Origin: Citrobacter sp. On2M
GTDB lineage: Bacteria; Pseudomonadota; Gammaproteobacteria; Enterobacterales; Enterobacteriaceae
NCBI RefSeq assembly: GCF_018035235.1
Contig: NZ_WPCV01000010.1
Span: 1-61,590 of the forward strand
DNA length: 61,590 bases
Direction: 5' to 3'
The notes under the pieces are model-generated. The model was not told the DNA's origin, searched no databases, and saw only the letters and a program-made list of their open reading frames with translations. Shown one piece after another: positions 56,307 to 61,590 of the stretch. Positions within the stretch are counted from its first letter, which is position 1; each line of letters begins with the position of its first letter. A program made the position numbers and the translations under genes.

Positions 56307-57057
56307 TAGAATTAACGTCATTGTGTTAACTATCGCACTACTTTGTGGGTGCGGAGATAACACGGATCAGACGCTTTCCCCTCCTGATAATGCCCGACGT
56401 GTCAGCGTGTCATTCCGGATGCCTGAGGGCATCACTCTAATGCCGATGCAGGTACTTTACCGCTCTGAAAAGTGTATGGATAAAAGCTATAACTCCAGCT
56501 TTGAATCTTACCCTGTGCGGGGATACAACGGTTTTACGCAGCCTTTCGTCCGGCAGGGAATGGGGGGGCTGTGGCAGACTAGTATTGCCATTGATGGTGG
56601 TGGGCCGTGCCAGTGGCAGCTAAATTCACTGAGAGTAAGTTTCAGGATTGCGGATAATATTCCGTTGGTGAAAGGAAAAGAAGTCATTGAGACCAGTTAT
56701 ATCTTCGATTTTGGAGATTATGGCCTCAGTGATGGGTATGGGACAGGGAGGGCAAAAGAGGTCAGTGGAGATCTTGATTTAAAAACGGATTTTTTCCCTA
56801 TGGTGGCAAACCATATTGATAACACAACGAGTTTGAAATTATTTGGTGGAAATACCGGCCCCGAAAAATGGCGAAGACGTTTTCGGCTTAGGGATACTCA
56901 AACCATCCTTATTGAGCCAGTCATTCATTTCGATAAAGTTGTTACTTTGACACCTCCAGATGCTCCAGGCAAACTTACGGCAACTTATCCCGATGGCAGT
57001 AGTGAAAAGATCCCGCATATTTATCCCAGCTATGAAAAATTGCTGTCGATGAAATGA
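56293..57057 (+). CDS. Putative lipoprotein, possible immunity protein
   Basis: A 254-residue protein with a lipoprotein signal peptide ending in a lipobox-like LLCGC (Cys20 as the lipidation site; Cys at -2 is unusual). I do not recognise the rest, a mixed hydrophilic domain with Cys residues likely oxidised in the periplasm. Start is a TTG (56293) with an ideal GGAGG seven bases upstream, overlapping the lipase gene by 14 bp. Coupled translation and lipoprotein location fit neutralisation of the lipase, but that is inferred from context. Confidence 0.68.
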   Translation: MNYFNRINVIVLTIALLCGCGDNTDQTLSPPDNARRVSVSFRMPEGITLMPMQVLYRSEKCMDKSYNSSFESYPVRGYNGFTQPFVRQGMGGLWQTSIAIDGGGPCQWQLNSLRVSFRIADNIPLVKGKEVIETSYIFDFGDYGLSDGYGTGRAKEVSGDLDLKTDFFPMVANHIDNTTSLKLFGGNTGPEKWRRRFRLRDTQTILIEPVIHFDKVVTLTPPDAPGKLTATYPDGSSEKIPHIYPSYEKLLSMK

Positions 57058-57070
57058 TAATTTATGTAGC

Positions 57071-57100
57071 TCCCGCCAGAGAACGTGCTGGCGGGATTTT
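57071..57100 (+). terminator. Terminator after the lipase-lipoprotein pair
   Basis: TCCCGCCAG pairs with CTGGCGGGA around an 8-base loop, followed by TTTTT. It lies 14 bp after the lipoprotein stop and may also serve mnmE from the other side. Confidence 0.87.
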
Positions 57101-57125
57101 TCATTAACGGCCAATTTCTGAAGAA

Positions 57126-58490
57126 TTACTTACCAATACAGAAGCTGGAGAAAATTCGTCCCAGCAGATCGTCGGAGGTAAATTCCCCGGTGATTTCACT
57201 GAGGTTTTGCTGCGCCAGACGTAGCTCCTCCGCCAGCAGTTCTCCGGCCCATGCGCCGAGCAGTTGAGCTTTACCCTGCTCGAGATGCTCCGCCGCTTCA
57301 GCCAGCGCTTGCAGGTGACGACGACGCGCCAGGAAGCCGCCTTCCATATTAGTTTCAAAGCCCATGCTCTGTTTGAGATGGTTACGCAACACGTCAACGC
57401 CTTCACCAGTACGTGCAGAGAGGCGAACCAGTGAGTGGCCATTTACTTCGCTAAGGCCAAGCGTCTCACCGGTAATATCCGCTTTGTTACGCACCACGGT
57501 AATTGGCAGTTTGGCTGGCAGACGGGCAATAAAGTCTGGCCAGATGTCAGCCGGGTCCACGGCGTCGGTGGTGGTTCCATCAACCATAAACAGCACACGG
57601 TCGGCTTGTTCGATTTCCTGCCACGCACGTTCGATACCGATGCGTTCAACTTCATCGCTGGCATCGCGCAGGCCCGCAGTGTCGATGATGTGCAGCGGCA
57701 TACCGTCGATATGTATATGCTCACGCAATACGTCGCGAGTCGTCCCCGCAATGTCGGTCACAATAGCCGCCTCACGGCCTGCCAGCGCGTTCAGCAGGCT
57801 CGATTTCCCGGCGTTAGGACGTCCGGCAATCACCACTTTCATCCCTTCGCGCAGCAGGCTGCCCTGACGTGCTTCGGCACGAACAGCATCGAGATCGCTG
57901 ATAACACTGTTGAGCTGCGCTTCAATCTTGCCGTCAGATAAGAAGTCGATTTCTTCATCCGGGAAGTCGATTGCCGCTTCCACATAGATACGCAGGTGAG
58001 TGAGCGCTTCCACAAGATGATTTACCCGTGCGGAAAATGCGCCCTGCAATGAGTTCAGCGCCGAGCGGGCGGCTTGCTCTGAGCTGGCATCGATCAGGTC
58101 AGCAATGGCCTCTGCCTGGGCCAGATCGAGCTTATCATTGAGAAACGCGCGCTCGGAGAATTCGCCCGGTCTGGCGATACGCAGCCCGGGAATCGTCAGA
58201 ATACGTTTGAGCAGCAGATCAAGAATTACCGGACCGCCGTGACCCTGAAGCTCTAAAACGTCTTCACCGGTAAAGGAGTTCGGGCCGGGGAACCACAGGG
58301 CAATCCCCTGATCCAGCGCGCTGCCATCCGCGTCTTTAAACGGCAGATAGTCGGCATAACGCGGTTTTGGTAGTTTCCCCAGTACGGTTTCTGCGACCTC
58401 GCGCGCCTTCAGGCCGGAGATACGCAGGATACCCACGCCACCACGTCCCGGTGGCGTGGCCTGAGCGACGATGGTGTCGTTATGGCTCAT
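57126..58490 (-). CDS. mnmE: tRNA modification GTPase MnmE
   Basis: Works with MnmG to modify wobble uridine 34. 454 residues: N-terminal formyl-THF binding domain, helical domain and an inserted G domain with P-loop GRPNAGKSS and DTAGLRD. The C terminus ends FCIGK, the conserved CIGK motif. It is downstream of yidC but a strong terminator lies between them. In E. coli tnaC-tnaA-tnaB follows; here it is replaced by the lipase pair. Confidence 0.97.
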   Translation of the reverse strand: MSHNDTIVAQATPPGRGGVGILRISGLKAREVAETVLGKLPKPRYADYLPFKDADGSALDQGIALWFPGPNSFTGEDVLELQGHGGPVILDLLLKRILTIPGLRIARPGEFSERAFLNDKLDLAQAEAIADLIDASSEQAARSALNSLQGAFSARVNHLVEALTHLRIYVEAAIDFPDEEIDFLSDGKIEAQLNSVISDLDAVRAEARQGSLLREGMKVVIAGRPNAGKSSLLNALAGREAAIVTDIAGTTRDVLREHIHIDGMPLHIIDTAGLRDASDEVERIGIERAWQEIEQADRVLFMVDGTTTDAVDPADIWPDFIARLPAKLPITVVRNKADITGETLGLSEVNGHSLVRLSARTGEGVDVLRNHLKQSMGFETNMEGGFLARRRHLQALAEAAEHLEQGKAQLLGAWAGELLAEELRLAQQNLSEITGEFTSDDLLGRIFSSFCIGK

Positions 58491-58511
58491 GATATGTCTC
58501 TTTGTGATGCA

Positions 58512-58540
58512 ATAAAAAAGGCGGTCTAATGACCGCCCTT
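58512..58540 (-). terminator. yidC terminator
   Basis: On the minus strand, GGCGGTC, loop ATTA, GACCGCC, then TTTTTTATT. It lies about 60 bp after yidC and ends only about 20 bp before the mnmE start codon. Confidence 0.88.
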
Positions 58541-58556
58541 TACGTTATGTTCCGTT

Positions 58557-58590
58557 TGCCGGATGGCGGCTTCGCCTAATCCGGCCTACA
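58557..58590. repeat. REP element
   Basis: GCCGGATGGCGGCTTCGCC then TAATCCGGC is a textbook repetitive extragenic palindrome. It lies 5 bp after the yidC stop, in front of the terminator, and probably protects the yidC message. Confidence 0.88.
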
Positions 58591-58595
58591 CCGAA

Positions 58596-60242
58596 TCAGG
58601 AGTTTTTCTTCTCGCGGCTATGCAGCCCACGCTTCTCCAGACCACGGTAAATCAGCTGCTGCTGAATAATAGTTACCAGGTTGCTGACGATATAGTACAG
58701 CACCAGACCTGACGGGAACCACAGGAAGAACACGGTGAAGATAACCGGCATGAAGGTCATGATCTTCTGCTGCATCGGGTCGGTCACAGTGGTAGGCGAC
58801 ATCTTCTGGATGAAGAACATCGTGATACCCATCAGGATCGGCAGGATGTAGTACGGGTCCTGTGCGGACAGGTCATGGATCCACAGGATGAACGGCGCAT
58901 GACGCAGTTCAACGGAGCCCATCAGCATGTAGTACAACGCCAGGAAGATTGGCATCTGGATGATCAGCGGGAAGCAGCCGCCCAGCGGGTTAACCTTCTC
59001 AGCTTTATAGAGGGCCATCATTTCCTGGCTCTGACGCTGTTTGTCATCGCCCAGACGCTCACGCATAGCCTGAATCTTCGGCTGTAGCATACGCATCTTC
59101 GCCATGGAGGTGTACTGCGCTTTGGTCAGCGGGTACATGATGCCACGAACGATAAAGGTGATAACGATGATGGAGAAGCCCCAGTTACCCAGGAAGCTAT
59201 GGATCCATTTCAGCAGCTTAAACAGCGGCTGAGAGATGAACCACAACCAGCCGTAATCCACGGTCAGATCCAGGTGCGGTGCAACGGCCGCCATTTTATC
59301 CTGAATTTCCGGACCGACCCACAGGGTGCTGGTCATCGCGCCAGTTTGGCCAGGCTGTACCAGAACCGGCTGTGCTTTATAGCCGATAGCAGCAATGCCG
59401 TTACCCAGATTAGCGGTGTAGAAGTTGTTGGTGCCGTCGTTACGCGGAATCCATGCCGTGGCAAAATACTGTTGCAGCATTGCAACCCAGCCGTCTTTAG
59501 CATTGACGTTCAGGTTTTCGTTGTCAGCAATGGTGTCGAATTTGTATTTCTCATACTTCTCATCCGGCGTGGAGTACGCCGCACCACGGAAGGTGTGCAG
59601 CGCAAAGTTGCTGCTACCGGTGTCGCGATGAGATGGCAGATTGATGGATTGCTTCAACTGACCAAAGGTGGAGACTTCCAGCGGTTTTTCGCCGGCGTTC
59701 TGCACACTGTAGTTAACGTTGACAGCATACTCACCACGCTTGAGTACAAACGTCTTAGTGAACGTGTTACCCGCTGCGTCAGTATAGGTCATCGGGATCT
59801 GCAGTTCGTTCTGACCGTCAGCCAGTACAAACGCGTCTTTTTCGACGTTGTACAGCGGACGCGGGCCGTTTGCCGGGTTATCCGGGCCGTCACGACCTGT
59901 CAGGCCACTCTGTGCCTGGTAGATGAACTGTGGCGTGGTTTCCAGTAACTGGAACGGTTCGGTAGAACCAAGTTCTTTCGGGTAAGCTGGCAGCGAAGCC
60001 TGTTCCACATCACCACCACGGGTGTTGATGGTCAGATCAAGCACGTCAGTTTTAACCGTAATCAGTTTCCCCTGGCCACTGGCCGGTACGCCCTGGTCTG
60101 CGGCGCTACCCGCTGCGGTGGTCGTTGTCTGCGTGGTCTGTTGGGCCTGAGGTTGCGGGTTTTTATCCTGCTCCCAGGCTTGCCAGATCATGAAAGACAC
60201 GAACAGCAAAGCGATGACTAAAAGATTGCGTTGCGAATCCAT
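58596..60242 (-). CDS. yidC: Membrane protein insertase YidC
   Basis: A 548-residue inner-membrane insertase that works alone or with SecYEG. N-terminal anchor ([17 protein letters not shown]), a large periplasmic beta domain (about 60-340) and five conserved C-terminal helices including [19 protein letters not shown] with the hydrophilic groove Arg upstream ([15 protein letters not shown]). Same length as in E. coli. It follows yidD after 2 bp. Confidence 0.97.
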   Translation of the reverse strand: MDSQRNLLVIALLFVSFMIWQAWEQDKNPQPQAQQTTQTTTTAAGSAADQGVPASGQGKLITVKTDVLDLTINTRGGDVEQASLPAYPKELGSTEPFQLLETTPQFIYQAQSGLTGRDGPDNPANGPRPLYNVEKDAFVLADGQNELQIPMTYTDAAGNTFTKTFVLKRGEYAVNVNYSVQNAGEKPLEVSTFGQLKQSINLPSHRDTGSSNFALHTFRGAAYSTPDEKYEKYKFDTIADNENLNVNAKDGWVAMLQQYFATAWIPRNDGTNNFYTANLGNGIAAIGYKAQPVLVQPGQTGAMTSTLWVGPEIQDKMAAVAPHLDLTVDYGWLWFISQPLFKLLKWIHSFLGNWGFSIIVITFIVRGIMYPLTKAQYTSMAKMRMLQPKIQAMRERLGDDKQRQSQEMMALYKAEKVNPLGGCFPLIIQMPIFLALYYMLMGSVELRHAPFILWIHDLSAQDPYYILPILMGITMFFIQKMSPTTVTDPMQQKIMTFMPVIFTVFFLWFPSGLVLYYIVSNLVTIIQQQLIYRGLEKRGLHSREKKNS

Positions 60243-60244
60243 CG

Positions 60245-60502
60245 TTAGTGTTCTCTGGTATCAAATGGTCCGGGCGGGACGGGATCGTCACCACCAGGGT
60301 GTAAAGGGTGGCATTTTAATACGCGTTTCACCGTCAACCAACTGCCTTTTATCACTCCAAACCTGCGCAATGCCTCAATTCCGTAGCTCGAACAGGTTGG
60401 AGTGAAACGGCAATGCGGCCCAAGCAGCGGACTGATCAGGCGTTGATAGACCCGAATGAGGGCTATCAGGACCCGCGAGCCAGGCGACAATGGCGACGCC
60501 AT
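60245..60502 (-). CDS. yidD: Membrane protein insertion efficiency factor YidD
   Basis: An 85-residue protein with the motif [15 protein letters not shown] and [13 protein letters not shown], diagnostic of the family. It is membrane-associated through an amphipathic helix and promotes YidC-dependent insertion. It overlaps rnpA by 37 bp in another frame, as in E. coli. Confidence 0.96.
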   Translation of the reverse strand: MASPLSPGSRVLIALIRVYQRLISPLLGPHCRFTPTCSSYGIEALRRFGVIKGSWLTVKRVLKCHPLHPGGDDPVPPGPFDTREH

Positions 60503-60825
60503 AATTTTTCCAACGCTTCCGAGAGAGCACGGTTATCGAGGTCAGCAACCCCTTTTTTCGCCACCACCACGAAATCCATTGCTGGAAGTTCGTGCTGACG
60601 TAAACGGAAGCTTTCACGCGTCAGACGTTTAATCCGATTGCGTTCATGCGCACGTTTAACATTTTTCTTGGCGACAGTAAGACCGATACGGGGATGCCCC
60701 AGCGAATTCAGGCGGCCGAGGATGGTGATTTGCGGCGTGCCAGCCCGTTGTGGCTGCTGGAAGACGAATGTGAAATGAGTGGGAGTTAACAAACGTAACT
60801 CCCTGGGAAATGCGAGCTTAACCAC
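60466..60825 (-). CDS. rnpA: Ribonuclease P protein component
   Basis: The 119-residue protein subunit of RNase P, which matures tRNA 5' ends. The RNR motif [18 protein letters not shown] is intact. It starts at GTG (60823-60825), as in E. coli, 17 bp after rpmH. Confidence 0.97.
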   Translation of the reverse strand: MVKLAFPRELRLLTPTHFTFVFQQPQRAGTPQITILGRLNSLGHPRIGLTVAKKNVKRAHERNRIKRLTRESFRLRQHELPAMDFVVVAKKGVADLDNRALSEALEKLWRRHCRLARGS

Positions 60826-60842
60826 TCAGGGGCTAGCTTTTA

Positions 60843-60995
<153 letters not shown>

Positions 60996-61243
60996 CTAAA
61001 CTTGAATAAATTCACTGACTTTTGCGTATACCCGAACGAATTTCGAACGACTTACGCCACAGTGTGGGTGATTAAAGAGGCCGGATTGTAATAATTGTAC
61101 ACTCCGGAGTCAATTCTCTTTCCTTATTTCCCGCTTTTTTCCGCACGGTTTCGCGTAAAAAACAGGCAGCGTTGACGCCGTTAGGCGACCGTTACTCGCT
61201 GGGGGTAAGAATTATACGGGCTAGTGGATAAAGCGCAAGGATC

Positions 61244-61590
61244 GCCCGGGATCTTTATTAGATCGTTTAAGCAGTAAAGCATCTTTACTCATTAATTTTT
61301 TCAATATGCGCGCTAAAACCTGCAGCACTTCTCCAGGATCGTTTACACTTAGCCGATTCTGGATCATCCTGTGGATAAATCGGGAAGAATCTGTGAGAAA
61401 CAGAAGATCTCTTTCTCAGTTTACGCTATGATCCGCGGTCCCGATCGTTTCCATGGATCCTGATCGGGTAAAAATTGCAGATAGCAATTCGCACGTCACC
61501 CTTTGCATAGGGTCTTGTCGGTGTGCGTCAACAATCATGAATGTTTCAGCCTTTGTCATTTATCGACTTTTGTTCGAGTGGAGTCCGCCG
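61244..61590 (+). promoter_or_regulatory. dnaA control region, running up to the dnaA start codon
   Basis: Contains a consensus DnaA box TGTGGATAA (61370-61378) and ten GATC sites between about 61240 and 61465, consistent with DnaA autorepression and SeqA binding. A -10-like TATGAT (61427-61432) fits the E. coli dnaA2p promoter. The window ends GTGGAGTCCGCCG, and in E. coli this leader runs straight into GTGTCACTT, so the final G is probably the first base of dnaA. Confidence 0.8.

Noticed and set aside
54339-57057. Tle1-type phospholipase effector
   Set aside because: The motif GHSLGG matches class 3 lipases, not the GXDXG-like or DUF2235 types. I kept the broader call.
59199-59948. 249-residue frame antisense to yidC
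   Set aside because: Lies wholly inside yidC on the opposite strand with no support of its own.

Overview
The window looks like an enterobacterial chromosome around the origin of replication, most likely a Citrobacter of the freundii type. Gene order and protein sequence follow Escherichia coli and Salmonella closely: rrn-yieP-hsrA-rbs-kup-ravA/viaA-asnA/asnC-mioC-oriC-mnmG-rsmG-atp-glmUS-pst-phoU-yieH-adeP ... yieE-yidZ-mdtL ... mnmE-yidC-yidD-rnpA-rpmH-dnaA. The tna (tryptophanase) operon that E. coli carries between mnmE and mdtL is absent. The species call is inference from this content.

Left end (1-10.6 kb): the 5' end of a 16S rRNA gene with its P1/P2 promoters reads leftward out of the window. 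Then come yieP-hsrA, and, on the minus strand, the complete ribose operon rbsDACBKR and the potassium transporter kup. Two RbsR-type palindromes lie 80 bp apart upstream of rbsD.

Origin and energy block (10.9-30.6 kb): ravA-viaA, asnA and asnC, mioC, oriC with DnaA boxes and three AT-rich 13-mers, mnmG-rsmG, the nine-gene atpIBEFHAGDC operon, and glmU-glmS. The 650-bp atpC-glmU gap is larger than expected and holds two CRP-like sites and a possible 16-codon ORF.

glmS-pst interval (30.6-41 kb): a four-gene chaperone-usher fimbrial operon (major subunit, chaperone, usher, tip adhesin) sits just downstream of the attTn7 region, where Salmonella Typhi stg and E. coli O157 lpf2 also sit. The phosphate operon pstSCAB-phoU follows, with two Pho boxes and a 187-bp ERIC-type repeat between pstS and pstC.

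Most unusual part (43.2-50.3 kb), between adeP and chrR: a four-gene operon with 4-base or short junctions encodes an exported ammonia-lyase homologue that lacks the Ala-Ser-Gly MIO triad, a Tat-exported FAD reductase of the fumarate/urocanate reductase family, a tetraheme cytochrome c, and a heptaheme cytochrome c fused to a membrane cytochrome b. Beyond it lies a convergent regulator with a degenerate AAA+ domain. Read together, the genes suggest a periplasmic pathway: a trimethylammonium-type substrate such as ergothioneine is cleaved to an alpha,beta-unsaturated acid, and that acid is reduced with electrons drawn from the quinone pool. This is inferred from sequence only.

Right end (50.5-61.6 kb): chrR, yieE, yidZ and mdtL; a class 3 lipase with a downstream lipoprotein (a possible effector and immunity pair) where tna would be in E. 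coli; then mnmE, yidC, yidD, rnpA and rpmH. The window ends in the dnaA promoter region, and its last base is probably the first base of the dnaA GTG start codon.
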